A DNA stretch of 64,000 bases from Endozoicomonas sp. Mp262 (GCF_025643335.1 NZ_CP092489.1:1104501-1168500), one strand, 5' to 3'; numbered from the stretch's first letter, positions 29,603 through 38,314 are shown. Made by a program: numbers and translations. Notes: generated by a model not told the origin, from the sequence alone.

Positions 29603-30208
29603 GTGAAAGAGTTAGTACTATTGACAGTAATAATATCCTGCTCAAACGCAATAGCTGTAGATATATCTAGTTATGAACAAGATTATGTCATTTATATTGA
29701 TGACAGTCGCTCTTATGTAGTAATGCCTGAAGATTTGAATGTTTTTAAGATAATGAGCATCACTCATGAAAGCACATTCGTTACAATAGATGGCGACACG
29801 ATAGTCCAGTTTATGGCCAAAACGAAACAAATAAATACTGATTATACAGAAAACACAGTATTTCAAATATCATATAGAACAAATATTGTCTCTATAGGAA
29901 GACAGTATACAGACCCTAACGTCATGACAGTTGATGCTGAAAGCGTTTCTCGAACGAGGAAATCAAGAACACGCTTTACAGCACAACAGTTGATTATATT
30001 AAATAATAAATTTAAAGAAAATAAATTTTTAACCCCGGATGTGCGAAATGCTATTTGTACTGAAACAGGTATAGTAGATCCAAAAGTTATTACGGTATGG
30101 TTTCAAAACAAAAGAGATAAAATCAAAAAACAGCAAAAAACAATGAAGCCAACAAGTACTGTAACTAATCAAGAAGCTAGCTTTACCAGTGATAGTATTG
30201 GCCAATGA
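29603..30208 (+). CDS. secreted protein with a C-terminal homeodomain-like DNA-binding domain
   Basis: 201 residues from a GTG. Residues 1-18 (MKELVLLTVIISCSNAIA) form a Sec signal peptide. Residues 19-115 look beta-rich and I cannot assign them. Residues about 117-178 match the homeodomain pattern: basic arm RTRKSRTRFT, QLIILNNKF for helix 1 (core F125, L133, F137), an R-rich helix 2 (PDVRNAICTETG), and recognition helix VITVWFQNKRDKIKK with W166, F167, N169 and R171 at the positions of homeodomain W48, F49, N51 and R53. The helix 2-3 loop is one residue longer than usual. The gene is AT-rich (about one third G+C in lines counted by hand) next to roughly 50% G+C neighbours. A tetrapeptide frame (ATG at 29592) overlaps the start. 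Acquisition from a eukaryote and action in a host nucleus are inferences. Confidence 0.8.
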   Translation: MKELVLLTVIISCSNAIAVDISSYEQDYVIYIDDSRSYVVMPEDLNVFKIMSITHESTFVTIDGDTIVQFMAKTKQINTDYTENTVFQISYRTNIVSIGRQYTDPNVMTVDAESVSRTRKSRTRFTAQQLIILNNKFKENKFLTPDVRNAICTETGIVDPKVITVWFQNKRDKIKKQQKTMKPTSTVTNQEASFTSDSIGQ

Positions 30209-30238
30209 CACCTAACACCATATTAACCAGCACTCCCC

Positions 30239-31090
30239 TTAGCTGTCACATAACAGGGATCGGTAGCCTTGACGATAGTCCGGATAAATAAAGCGATACC
30301 CGGAAACCAGAATTTTCTTATTGGAACAGCGCCTGTTACCTCTGGCAGGCGGTGAACCCTCATTATGTAATGTCACCTTTAACTGGCTTGCCAACCACTG
30401 TAAAACGTCATAAACAGGCGCAGGGTCATGATCAACACCAAGATAAAGAGGCTTCACTGGCTGCCCTTGTAAATCCAGTGCTATCAGATGAGCGAGTATG
30501 CCAGCACAGTCATCCCGATGAATCCGGTTGCCATAGACTGCCGGACTGGAAAAACAGCCATTCCCCTCTTTAACACGGTTAATCAAACGGGATCTGCCCG
30601 GGCCGTAAATACCACCAAAGCGAACGGTGGTGGTTGGGAAGGAAGCTGCCTGTAACACCGCTTCTGCTTTCAACATGGTTTGTCCGGCAAAAGAGTGTGG
30701 CTTTGTTTCGGAGGTTTCATCCACCCATTCGCCACTGGATTGATGGTAAACACTGGTGCTTGAAGTAAAAAAAATTCTGGCAGGATGGTAATTATCACCA
30801 CTGATCCGCTGGAGTACATGACTCAGTCCCTGGGTATAAGCCCTGTGATAGCCCTCTTCACTGCGTTCATTGGCTGCCGCACAATAAACCACATAATCAA
30901 TGGATGCGGGCCAGTCTCCCAGGTCACTGGCTGACTCCAGATCTCCCCGCACAGGATAAATCCCCGCCGGCAAACGGTCTGGGTTACGTCTGAGTCCCCA
31001 GACATTAAACCGACCCTGCTTCAATAGGGCCAACCCCAGGGCCGAGCCCACATCGCCACATCCAGCAATCAATACATTATTTTTTTTCAT
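30239..31090 (-). CDS. NAD(P)-binding SDR-type epimerase/reductase, YeeZ-like
   Basis: 283 residues. N-terminal Rossmann motif VLIAGCGDVGSALGLALLKQ binds NAD(P). The extended-SDR middle has FFTSSTSVYHQSSGEWVDE and TTVRFGGIYGPGR, and it continues to the IHRDDCAGIL motif common to NAD-dependent epimerases. The YxxxK catalytic pair is not in the usual place (YHQSSGEW), as in YeeZ/YbjT-like atypical members, so the reaction is uncertain. It is divergent from oxyR. Confidence 0.85.
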   Translation of the reverse strand: MKKNNVLIAGCGDVGSALGLALLKQGRFNVWGLRRNPDRLPAGIYPVRGDLESASDLGDWPASIDYVVYCAAANERSEEGYHRAYTQGLSHVLQRISGDNYHPARIFFTSSTSVYHQSSGEWVDETSETKPHSFAGQTMLKAEAVLQAASFPTTTVRFGGIYGPGRSRLINRVKEGNGCFSSPAVYGNRIHRDDCAGILAHLIALDLQGQPVKPLYLGVDHDPAPVYDVLQWLASQLKVTLHNEGSPPARGNRRCSNKKILVSGYRFIYPDYRQGYRSLLCDS

Positions 31091-31175
31091 AGAAAGCGTC
31101 TATCACTTGATATATAAATCAATAAAATCATAATAGATTCAACCCCTACCAATCTATCCAAGCACTTAGAACACA

Positions 31176-32087
31176 ATGACTCTGACAGAACTTCGGTACA
31201 TAGTTACTCTTGCCAGAGAGCAGCACTTTGGTCAGGCGGCTGCCAAATGCTTTGTTAGCCAGCCAACACTCAGTGTTGGGGTTAAAAAGCTGGAGGATGA
31301 ACTGGGTATCGCACTGTTTGAACGTACCCGCAGCTCTGTTCGGGTAACCCCCATGGGCGAGAAAGTGGTTCGGCAGGCGCAGAAAGTCCTGGAAGAGGCC
31401 GCTGCCGTCAAACAGCTAGCCAATACCGGGCGTGACCAACTCTCAACCCCCTTAAGGGTAGGTGCAATATATACCATTGGCCCTTATTTATTTCCCCACC
31501 TGGTTCCCCAGTTAGCCCAGGCTGCACCCAATATGCCACTTTATATAGAAGAAAACTTTACTTCTGTATTACGCCATAAGCTCAGAATGGGTGAACTGGA
31601 TGCTGTTATCATTGCTCTCCCCTTTACCGAGGCCGATGTACTGACCCAGCCTCTTTATGATGAACCCTTCCGGGTGCTGTTACCTGGAGGGCACCCCTGG
31701 GAGGCAAAAAAAGAAATCTGTCCCCTGGAATTAAATGAAGTGGAACTTTTGTTGCTGGGAGAAGGTCACTGTTTCAGGGATCAGGTGCTGGAGGCTTGTC
31801 CGACGCTGGTTCAGAAGAAAGATACCGGTAGAGACAATGGCGGCATTGAAGCCACCTCCCTGGAAACCATCAGGCATATGGTGGCTTCAGGTATGGGGAT
31901 CAGTGTACTGCCACAATCAGCACTGGTTGACAGCCACTATGCCCCCAATGTGCTAATTACCAGACCCTTTAAGTCTCCTGCGCCGTGCCGTACCGTAGCC
32001 CTGGCCTGGCGTGCCAGTTTCCCGAGACCGAAGGCTATTGAGATACTTTCACTGGCACTGCGACAGTGTTCTGTGACAAAACCTTAG
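31176..32087 (+). CDS. oxyR: hydrogen peroxide-responsive LysR-type regulator OxyR
   Basis: 303 residues. N-terminal winged HTH (MTLTELRYIVTLAREQHFGQAAAKCFVSQPTLS). The peroxide-sensing cysteines are at 199 and 208 (GEGHCFRDQVLEACP), the positions used by E. coli OxyR, so the disulfide switch is conserved. It probably activates catalase and alkyl hydroperoxide reductase genes elsewhere. It is followed at 15 bases by recG, as in Pseudomonas. Confidence 0.96.
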   Translation: MTLTELRYIVTLAREQHFGQAAAKCFVSQPTLSVGVKKLEDELGIALFERTRSSVRVTPMGEKVVRQAQKVLEEAAAVKQLANTGRDQLSTPLRVGAIYTIGPYLFPHLVPQLAQAAPNMPLYIEENFTSVLRHKLRMGELDAVIIALPFTEADVLTQPLYDEPFRVLLPGGHPWEAKKEICPLELNEVELLLLGEGHCFRDQVLEACPTLVQKKDTGRDNGGIEATSLETIRHMVASGMGISVLPQSALVDSHYAPNVLITRPFKSPAPCRTVALAWRASFPRPKAIEILSLALRQCSVTKP

Positions 32088-32101
32088 GAGATAACCACGC
32101 C

Positions 32102-34189
32102 GTGTCCCAGTCGCTCCACGAAATCCCTGTAACGACACTCAAGGGCGTGGGCGATGCCCTGGCCAGCAAGCTGGCAAAGCTGAATATTTTCTCATTGCAG
32201 GATTTACTGTTTCACCTGCCCCTGCGGTATCAGGATAGAACCCGTGTGACGCCAATCAGGGAATTACAGCTAGAGGGTGAAACGGTCATTCAGGGAACCG
32301 TTGCTTCTTCTGAGATCCTCATGGGAAAACGACGCAGCCTGCTGTGCAAAATTAATGATGGTACCGGAACTGTTGGTTTGCGGTTTTACCACTTTTCAGG
32401 AGCACAAAAAAATAATTTAAGCCCTGGTGCCACTATCCGCTGCTTTGGAGAGCCACGCCGTGGTGCCAGTGGCTGGGAGCTTTACCATCCGGAATATCGG
32501 GTCATCCAGCCTGATGCTCCTGTTGAGACCGAAGAGAACCTGACACCTGTCTATCCTACAACCGATGGATTAACCCAGCAGCGTATACGTTCTCTTTGTG
32601 AGCAGGCACTGGATTGGGTAACCCGTAATGAAGCCCTTCAGGAATGGCTACCCGATAACCTGCTGAACCGGTTCCGGTTGCCCTCCCTCACAGAGGCCGT
32701 CCAGCTACTTCACCAGCCTCCCACAAGCCTGGCCTCATCACTTCAGGGGAATGAACGGCATCCTGCGCAAAGGCGACTGGCCTTTGAAGAACTGCTAGCC
32801 CATAACCTGAGTTTTCAAAAACGCCGGTTACAGATTCGAAATGTGGGTGGCTTTAGTTTGCCACCAACAGGTCAATTGATTCAGGCTCTGAAAACACAAC
32901 TGCCTTTCACTCTAACCCGGGCACAAAATAAAGTACTGGATGAAATCAGCACGGATATGACAAGTTCAGCCCCCATGCTAAGGCTGGTTCAGGGGGATGT
33001 GGGATCAGGCAAGACTGTAGTGGCCGCCATGGCCGCTCTACAGGCGCTGGAAAATGGCTATCAGGCCGCCATTATGGCACCAACGGAAATTCTTGCAGAA
33101 CAACATGCCCGTAACTTTAGCGACTGGTTTAAAGCGTTGGGTATTAGCGTTGCCTATCTTTCCGGAAAAACCAAGGGCAAGAAGCGGCAGGAGGCGCTGG
33201 AGCATATTGCCAGTGGTGAAGCCATGATGGTTGTTGGGACCCATGCCTTATTCCAGGCCGACGTAGTCTTTAAAAAACTGGGATTGGCCATTATTGACGA
33301 ACAGCACCGTTTTGGTGTCCACCAGCGCCTTGCCCTTCGTCAGAAAGGTGAAAATGGCGGCGGTGGTCAGCCCGATCAATTGATCATGACCGCTACCCCT
33401 ATCCCCCGAACACTGGCAATGACCGCTTATGCGGACCTGGACTGTTCAATCATTGATGAACTGCCGCCGGGAAGAACCCCCATTAACACTGCAGTCATTG
33501 GCGATGACCGGCGACAGTTGGTCATGGAACGCCTCAGAAACGCCTGTCTGGAAGGGCGTCAGGCCTACTGGGTATGCACCTTGATTGAAGAATCCGAGGC
33601 CCTGCAATGTCAGGCAGCCGAAGTCACAGCAGACCAATTGAAAGAGGCATTGCCAGAGTTATCCATAGGGTTGGTTCACGGCCGAATGAAGCCTGCCGAA
33701 AAAGCCGAAGTGATGACAGCTTTCAAAGAGGGGCATCTCCATCTTCTGGTGGCAACCACCGTGATAGAAGTAGGCGTGGATGTACCCAACGCCAGCCTGA
33801 TGATTATCGAAAACCCTGAACGCCTCGGCCTCTCTCAGCTACACCAGCTCAGAGGACGGGTTGGGCGGGGCAGTATTGCCAGCCACTGCCTGCTGATGTA
33901 TCACGCACCACTTTCCCAACCAAGCAAAGAGCGGCTGCTGGTCATGCGAAATTCATCCGATGGCTTTGTTATTGCCGAAAAAGACCTGGAACTCCGTGGC
34001 CCCGGTGAAGTACTCGGAACCCGTCAAACGGGATTAGCCCAGTTTAAGGTTGCTGACCTTGAGCGGGACAACGATCTTCTTGATGATGTTCGTACCGCCG
34101 CAGAACATTTAATTAATGAAGCCCCGGACCACTCCAAATCTTTAATTAACCGCTGGCTTGGTGCAGGGGAGCAGTATGCTGGTGTTTAG
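32102..34189 (+). CDS. recG: ATP-dependent DNA helicase RecG
   Basis: 695 residues from a GTG at 32102 with AGGAG about ten bases upstream; E. coli RecG is 693. It remodels stalled replication forks and Holliday junctions. The N-terminal wedge/OB domain (about 60-150) is followed by helicase motifs: LVQGDVGSGKTVVAAMAAL (I), IIDEQHRFGVHQR (II, DEQH box), MTATPIPRTLAMT (III), and RLGLSQLHQLRGRVGRG (VI), then the C-terminal PGEVLGTRQTGLAQFKVADL. The TAG stop lies in the first bases of a family A repeat end (34187-34201). Confidence 0.96.
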   Translation: MSQSLHEIPVTTLKGVGDALASKLAKLNIFSLQDLLFHLPLRYQDRTRVTPIRELQLEGETVIQGTVASSEILMGKRRSLLCKINDGTGTVGLRFYHFSGAQKNNLSPGATIRCFGEPRRGASGWELYHPEYRVIQPDAPVETEENLTPVYPTTDGLTQQRIRSLCEQALDWVTRNEALQEWLPDNLLNRFRLPSLTEAVQLLHQPPTSLASSLQGNERHPAQRRLAFEELLAHNLSFQKRRLQIRNVGGFSLPPTGQLIQALKTQLPFTLTRAQNKVLDEISTDMTSSAPMLRLVQGDVGSGKTVVAAMAALQALENGYQAAIMAPTEILAEQHARNFSDWFKALGISVAYLSGKTKGKKRQEALEHIASGEAMMVVGTHALFQADVVFKKLGLAIIDEQHRFGVHQRLALRQKGENGGGGQPDQLIMTATPIPRTLAMTAYADLDCSIIDELPPGRTPINTAVIGDDRRQLVMERLRNACLEGRQAYWVCTLIEESEALQCQAAEVTADQLKEALPELSIGLVHGRMKPAEKAEVMTAFKEGHLHLLVATTVIEVGVDVPNASLMIIENPERLGLSQLHQLRGRVGRGSIASHCLLMYHAPLSQPSKERLLVMRNSSDGFVIAEKDLELRGPGEVLGTRQTGLAQFKVADLERDNDLLDDVRTAAEHLINEAPDHSKSLINRWLGAGEQYAGV

Positions 34190-34201
34190 GGGCTGTTGAC
34201 G
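34187..34201. repeat. solo end of family A repeat at the recG stop
   Basis: TAGGGGCTGTTGACG, identical to the left end of the other family A copies, starts at the recG stop codon. No matching right end follows, so this is a remnant or a chance 15-base match; the exact identity makes a remnant more likely. Confidence 0.55.
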
Positions 34202-34236
34202 GGGAATTGTAGCCAGTAACGATTCTATAATGAAAA

Positions 34237-34267
34237 TTGACACTTAATAAATGTTATATTATAACAT
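34237..34267 (+). promoter_or_regulatory. znuA promoter with Zur operator
   Basis: A perfect 17-base palindrome ATGTTATATTATAACAT (34251-34267) matches the core of the gammaproteobacterial Zur box. It overlaps a good sigma70 promoter: TTGACA at 34237-34242 and TATAAC at 34260-34265, 17 bases apart. Zinc-bound Zur would therefore cover the -10 element and shut off znuA when zinc is plentiful. Confidence 0.85.
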
Positions 34268-34294
34268 CTCATTTTTAAGAAGTACTTTCCATCC

Positions 34295-35275
34295 ATGATG
34301 CACTTGCTAACTAAATCCTATAAAGCCTGGATATCAGGTCTTCTGTTGGCGGCAGCTACCCATTTATATGCCGGTGAACCTCCAAAAGTATTGGCCTCCA
34401 TCAAGCCTCTTCAGCTTATTGCCCAGGCTATTACCAGCAATGTATCCAACACTGAAGTACTTCTTCCACCGGGAGCATCCCCTCATGACTACAGCCTGAG
34501 GTTCTCTGACCGAAGAAAACTGGATTCAGCTGACCTGATTCTATGGGTGGGTCCAAATATGGAAGTGTCCCTCAATAAAATACTTGAGAATGCCAATGGC
34601 GATAAAGCCATGAAAATGATGGCAATCCAGGGGATTCACCAGCATAAGGATCATAGCCACCAGGCAGAAAAAGACACCAAAAAACATGATCATGACCATC
34701 ATCACCACCATGATCACGGCCATCATCACCATGGTGGTGTCGATCCCCATATCTGGCTAAGTACCAATAATGCCCTGTTAATGGCTCGGGCAATTAATAC
34801 AAAGCTACAGGCCATTGACCAAAACCCGGAGCATCGAAAAATATACAGTGCCAATCTAAAGGCTTTCGAAGCGAGGCTAAAACAGGCTGACGAGAAAAAC
34901 AATCAGCAACTTGAAGCCGTCAGACATAAACCCTTTTTTGTATTTCATGATGCCTATGGTCATCTTCAGGATAGTTATAATCTGAATATTGCAGGCCACT
35001 TTACCTTAAACCCTCAACAGCCGCCTGGAGCAAAACATCTAGAGGAATTAAGAAATAAACTGAAGCACGCTGGCGCTACCTGTGTATTCAGAGAACCCCA
35101 ATTCAAACCCACTTATATAGATAGCCTGACAAAAGGACTCCCGGTACAGATCGCCGAGCTGGACCCTCTGGGTGAAAACATTGCAGTTGATGAACAAGGC
35201 TATATTCACTTTATCAACTCACTGGTTAACGGTATCTATAATTGCTTGAATCGTGATATAGCCAATGCTGGTTGA
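34295..35275 (+). CDS. znuA: high-affinity zinc ABC transporter, periplasmic binding protein
   Basis: 326 residues with a Sec signal peptide (about 1-26, cleaved after LYA). ZnuA fold with the metal ligands in LPPGASPHDYSLR, the post-loop GVDPHIWLS, FFVFHDAYGHL and the C-terminal acidic ligand in ELDPLG. A long His/Asp loop (about 112-148, KHDHDHHHHHDHGHHHH) is the zinc-scavenging loop of ZnuA proteins. It is separated by 14 kb from zur-znuC-znuB but shares a Zur operator. The TGA stop lies within the first unit of a heptamer repeat. Confidence 0.96.
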   Translation: MMHLLTKSYKAWISGLLLAAATHLYAGEPPKVLASIKPLQLIAQAITSNVSNTEVLLPPGASPHDYSLRFSDRRKLDSADLILWVGPNMEVSLNKILENANGDKAMKMMAIQGIHQHKDHSHQAEKDTKKHDHDHHHHHDHGHHHHGGVDPHIWLSTNNALLMARAINTKLQAIDQNPEHRKIYSANLKAFEARLKQADEKNNQQLEAVRHKPFFVFHDAYGHLQDSYNLNIAGHFTLNPQQPPGAKHLEELRNKLKHAGATCVFREPQFKPTYIDSLTKGLPVQIAELDPLGENIAVDEQGYIHFINSLVNGIYNCLNRDIANAG

Positions 35276-35319
35276 TGGTTGATGGTTGATGGTTGATGGT
35301 TGATGGTTGATGGTTGATG
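35271..35319. repeat. tandem heptamer GTTGATG, seven copies
   Basis: Seven perfect copies of GTTGATG; the first unit contains the znuA stop codon. It is the same heptamer as the four copies after dut (12092-12120). Being a short perfect tandem, its copy number should vary by slippage; it lies outside coding sequence except for the znuA stop. Confidence 0.9.
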
Positions 35320-35358
35320 GTGAATAGTCTGAAGCCTTATCCTCCATCAACCCAATCC

Positions 35359-35631
35359 TCATTTCCAAAATGTCATGCCAGCCAGACCTCCCGCAAAAAA
35401 AGAGGCTACGGCAAAAAAAGGAACCAGGGCTGCCAGGGCTGTTAACCACGTTTTTAATCGTGCTTTTTCCTGACGTAGATTCCAGCGATCCCGGCAATAT
35501 GCTCTGTCTTCATCGTACTCTGTAGACAGACCACACTGCTCACAAGTCACCTGCCACATTCGCAGCTCGTTTGCGGTTATGTCTGCAAAATAAGCCTTTC
35601 CACCACAACACGGACAGCTTTCCAGCTTCAT
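35359..35631 (-). CDS. small zinc-ribbon membrane protein (Lar-like)
   Basis: 90 residues from the ATG at 35631, which has GGGAGG at good spacing. The N-terminal half is a four-cysteine zinc ribbon (CPCCGGKAYF ... VTCEQCG) followed by a basic-acidic helix ending RDRWNLR. That layout is seen in the Lar/restriction-alleviation family, whose C-terminal A-x-x-x-W-N motif resembles AYCRDRWN here. A transmembrane segment (about 65-85, TALAALVPFFAVASFFAGGLAG) follows, which phage Lar lacks. Function unknown; membrane-anchored zinc binding is what can be seen. Confidence 0.65.
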   Translation of the reverse strand: MKLESCPCCGGKAYFADITANELRMWQVTCEQCGLSTEYDEDRAYCRDRWNLRQEKARLKTWLTALAALVPFFAVASFFAGGLAGMTFWK

Positions 35632-35753
35632 TTTCACCTCCCTGGCATTGCTTTCAACTATAAGAGGCAGCCCTGAAAGACTATTTCCCTAAAAGTTATT
35701 CACAGCTAAAAAGCTCGGAAATAAAAATATAAAAAAAGTTATCCACAAGAAAC

Positions 35754-36608
35754 TCAGTCCAGGATAATAGTTTTTGCCCCATCAACAATCACCCGGTCTT
35801 CCAGATGATATCGAAGACCTCGAGCTAACACTGTTTTTTCCACATCCTTTCCTAAACGTACCATGTCTTCAGGCAGGTGATGATGCCCAACCCGAACCAC
35901 ATCCTGCTCAATGATCGGGCCAGCATCCAGCTCGGAGGTCACATAATGACAGGTAGCCCCCACCAGCTTAACTCCCCTTTCATAGGCCTGGTGATAGGGT
36001 TTTGCACCAACAAAGGAAGGCAAAAAACTGTGATGGATATTAATCACCTGATTAACATAGTCCTGGCATAAATCAGGTGGCAGTATTTGCATGTATCTGG
36101 CCAGGACAACAGTATCAATATTATGCCCGGCCAACAGCTCAGTCATTTTATTGAAAGCGGCTTCTTTATTGCTCTTATCAACGGGGACACAGTGATAAGG
36201 AATATCATGCCATTCTACATAGTCCCTCAAGTCTTCATGATTGGAAATAACACAGGGAATATCCATCACCAGGTCGCCACTTCGCCAACGGTACAATAAA
36301 TCAGACAGGCAGTGGGCTTGCTTACTGGCTAGCAGGGCGACACGGCGTGGAATATCAGAATCCGTAATGCTCCAGGAAAAATTCCATTTTTGCGCGAGGT
36401 CACAAAACAAGTCATAAAACGGGTAAATAGTAAGCGGAATACTATTTGCCAGAATTTCATACCGCATATAAAAGCGGTGATTGATGGGGTCTGAATGATG
36501 ATTGGCTTCAGCAATCCAGCCTCCCTGTGACGCAATAAAACTGCTAACGGCCGCTACAATCCCCTTGGCATCAGGGCATGAAATCAAAAGGCGGTAGGTT
36601 CTTGGCAT
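35754..36608 (-). CDS. purU: formyltetrahydrofolate deformylase
   Basis: 284 residues; hydrolyses 10-formyl-THF to THF and formate, which balances one-carbon pools and feeds PurT. The N-terminal ACT domain (RLLISCPDAKGIVAAVSSFIA) is followed by the formyltransferase-like domain with VVLARYMQILP, INIHHSFLPSFVGAKPYHQA and ATCHYVTSELDAGPIIEQD, in which the catalytic His and Asp are kept. Confidence 0.95.
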   Translation of the reverse strand: MPRTYRLLISCPDAKGIVAAVSSFIASQGGWIAEANHHSDPINHRFYMRYEILANSIPLTIYPFYDLFCDLAQKWNFSWSITDSDIPRRVALLASKQAHCLSDLLYRWRSGDLVMDIPCVISNHEDLRDYVEWHDIPYHCVPVDKSNKEAAFNKMTELLAGHNIDTVVLARYMQILPPDLCQDYVNQVINIHHSFLPSFVGAKPYHQAYERGVKLVGATCHYVTSELDAGPIIEQDVVRVGHHHLPEDMVRLGKDVEKTVLARGLRYHLEDRVIVDGAKTIILD

Positions 36609-36645
36609 ACTGACTTTGACCTATGACAGCTTGGGTGACATCTAG

Positions 36646-36808
36646 CCCGGGTATTTCATAAACTGCCCCGAGCATTGCGCTGGACTTTGTGGGCTCTAAG
36701 GAATTTTGTGAAGGAGCGCCGTACCGGGGAGTACGGTCGACTGAACAAAATTTTCTTAGAGCCGCAAAGGACAAGCAAGGCCGGGAGCATGTTTATGAAA
36801 TACCCGGG
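36646..36808. repeat. palindromic element, family B, copy 2
   Basis: 163 bases, ends CCCGGGTATTTCATAAAC...GTTTATGAAATACCCGGG. The terminal difference from copy 1 (GATAT versus GGTAT) is matched at the other end (ATATC versus ATACC), a paired change. It lies upstream of purU and contributes nothing coding. Confidence 0.8.
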
Positions 36809-36887
36809 CCAGTACATCATTTCAATATGTTGGACGTGATGTACTAGTATATGCCGAACAGTCACAAATAATAGAGAACTGTTCTTT

Positions 36888-37007
36888 ATGAAACGACCTG
36901 ACAAACCAGATGTCCCGATGATGGATTATCCTGTTTTATTTGAAAAACAGCCTCCGGTGAGCAGAGATAGCATCACCGACAACGCATTTCAGGATACGCT
37001 AAATTAA
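36888..37007 (+). CDS. possible small protein, unknown
   Basis: A 39-codon frame (MKRPDKPDVPMMDYPVLFEK...) starting ATG and ending TAA, overlapping the stop of the convergent gene by a few bases. It is acidic and Pro-rich with no membrane segment, and the ribosome site is weak. It may be a leader or a degenerate gene. Confidence 0.25.
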   Translation: MKRPDKPDVPMMDYPVLFEKQPPVSRDSITDNAFQDTLN

Positions 37008-37340
37008 ACTGTCATCATTATCGAGAAGCTGAGTGGTATCTTTGTTATTTTTTAGCTCTTCCCTGTAGCGCCGCCTGTTCAATAGTTTAGTTTGAACCGG
37101 CCCGGGCAGCTCAGTAAACTGAATCAGCTCCTTGTGGATCAAAAGATCAATGACATCTTCCAACACCCGAATAAAGTCGGCATCCGCCGCCTGCATCACT
37201 TTATTGCCAATAGCAGGGTTGTTATTTAAAAAAGCGTGAAGCGCCTCATCTTCCAGACTAACAGGCTTCCAGTCAGACGTAATGGCCTTTTCAGAAACAG
37301 CCATAATTGCACCCTTCTCATCCCTGAGAGCATAAAGCAT
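36999..37340 (-). CDS. conserved hypothetical protein (often labelled tryptophan synthase beta-like)
   Basis: 113 residues from the ATG at 37340, which has GGAGG eight bases upstream; the frame's further opening to 37415 runs into a repeat and is discarded. The pattern MLYALRDEKGAIMAVSEK and FIRVLEDVIDLLIHKELIQFTELP, then LLNRRRYREEL, matches a small family widespread in Pseudomonas and relatives that databases often mislabel as a tryptophan synthase subunit. It has no PLP site and is not that enzyme. Role unknown. Confidence 0.75.
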   Translation of the reverse strand: MLYALRDEKGAIMAVSEKAITSDWKPVSLEDEALHAFLNNNPAIGNKVMQAADADFIRVLEDVIDLLIHKELIQFTELPGPVQTKLLNRRRYREELKNNKDTTQLLDNDDSLI

Positions 37341-37359
37341 TAAAAATGCCTCCTTAATT

Positions 37360-37552
37360 AGGTTCTGTTGACATAAGATTGCGAGCTCAGTGGTTTGTAA
37401 GGCCGCATTCCGCAATACCCAAAGGGCTCAATCGGGAGCGATTGTGGACTGCGTTACGATCACTTGAAAGACATCAGTATTCCTGCGTAATCGCGCCTTG
37501 CCACAATCGCTCCCGGTTGAGCTGAGCACGTAATCTTATGTCAACAGAACCT
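37360..37552. repeat. palindromic element, family D (related ends to family A)
   Basis: About 193 bases with perfect 21-base inverted ends AGGTTCTGTTGACATAAGAT/ATCTTATGTCAACAGAACCT and TA outside both. The ends share CTGTTGAC with family A. The interior is different: gctcaatcgggagcgattgtgg pairs almost perfectly with ccacaatcgctcccggttgagc. Only one copy is in this window. It separates two same-strand genes. Confidence 0.75.
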
Positions 37553-37558
37553 ATAGTC

Positions 37559-38092
37559 CTATTGCCGCCGATTGACAGGCATGGACTCCAGAAGATCAAC
37601 AATCAGGTTCTGGCATACTTTATGGATATTTTCACCCGCCATTCCCTCACTTGCCCCGCTGACACTCCAAAGCCCCTGTCCTGTCCTGGCATCAGTAACA
37701 TACAGCGTCAAGGCAACCTGGGGGCGCCCATCCCGGTCAATAAACCAGTCTTGAATTTCCCCTCCAATGGCAAACCCGACACCCTGAACATCCGCCCAGT
37801 TTTTAGCCCGCTTTAAACTTCCAGGCTTCGCAAGCTTTTCAGTAGAACCGGAAGCTACAGAGTCTGGATACAGTACAGGATTGTCCACACCCACTGAGGG
37901 CAGTAGGACAAAAAGCATTCGCTCCACCTGGGCTCCCACCCCCTCAGCCTGTGAATAATTGATAAATGGCAAAATACTCCAAGAGGCCGTGCCAGGAAAC
38001 CCATCCCGGTACAAGCCCGAGACACTTCCCTGACATCCTGTAAGAAGAATTAAAAAAGCCAATAAAGTATGAGCAGCAGTGGCTTTAACCAT
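37559..38092 (-). CDS. outer-membrane lipoprotein, CsgG/PelC-like fold suspected
   Basis: 177 residues from the ATG at 38092 with GGAGGA just upstream. Lipoprotein signal MVKATAAHTLLAFLILLTGC. The mature part SWSILPFINYSQAEGVGAQVERMLFVLLPS, with later GFAIGGEIQDWFIDRDGRPQVALTLYVTD, follows the pattern of small lipoproteins that share the anticodon-binding-like fold of CsgG, PelC and GNA1162. No partner genes (csg or pel) are beside it, so its system is unknown. Confidence 0.65.
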   Translation of the reverse strand: MVKATAAHTLLAFLILLTGCQGSVSGLYRDGFPGTASWSILPFINYSQAEGVGAQVERMLFVLLPSVGVDNPVLYPDSVASGSTEKLAKPGSLKRAKNWADVQGVGFAIGGEIQDWFIDRDGRPQVALTLYVTDARTGQGLWSVSGASEGMAGENIHKVCQNLIVDLLESMPVNRRQ

Positions 38093-38145
38093 ATTCCTCC
38101 TCCGGCGTCCTGATGCCAAAAGTAGATCCCGGTAGACCTATATCC

Positions 38146-38314
38146 CTAGCAGCCTGTCGGACTTAGCCGATCGTAGCGAGAAAAAGACCGGTTTGAGCCA
38201 TTTTTTATGCTGATTCGAGGCGAATAGTGGTTCTATTTAACGAGAATCAGCATAAAAAATGGCCAAATCCGGCTTTTTCGCAGTAGGTCAGAGCTAAGTC
38301 CGACAGGCTGCTAG
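38146..38314. repeat. palindromic element, family C
   Basis: About 169 bases with ends CTAGCAGCCTGTCGGACTTAGC...GCTAAGTCCGACAGGCTGCTAG (perfect) and a second inner pair ccattttttatgctgattc/ gaatcagcataaaaaatgg. Its right end CTAG runs straight into the family A hairpin beginning at 38312, so the two elements share TAG. No coding capacity. Confidence 0.75.
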
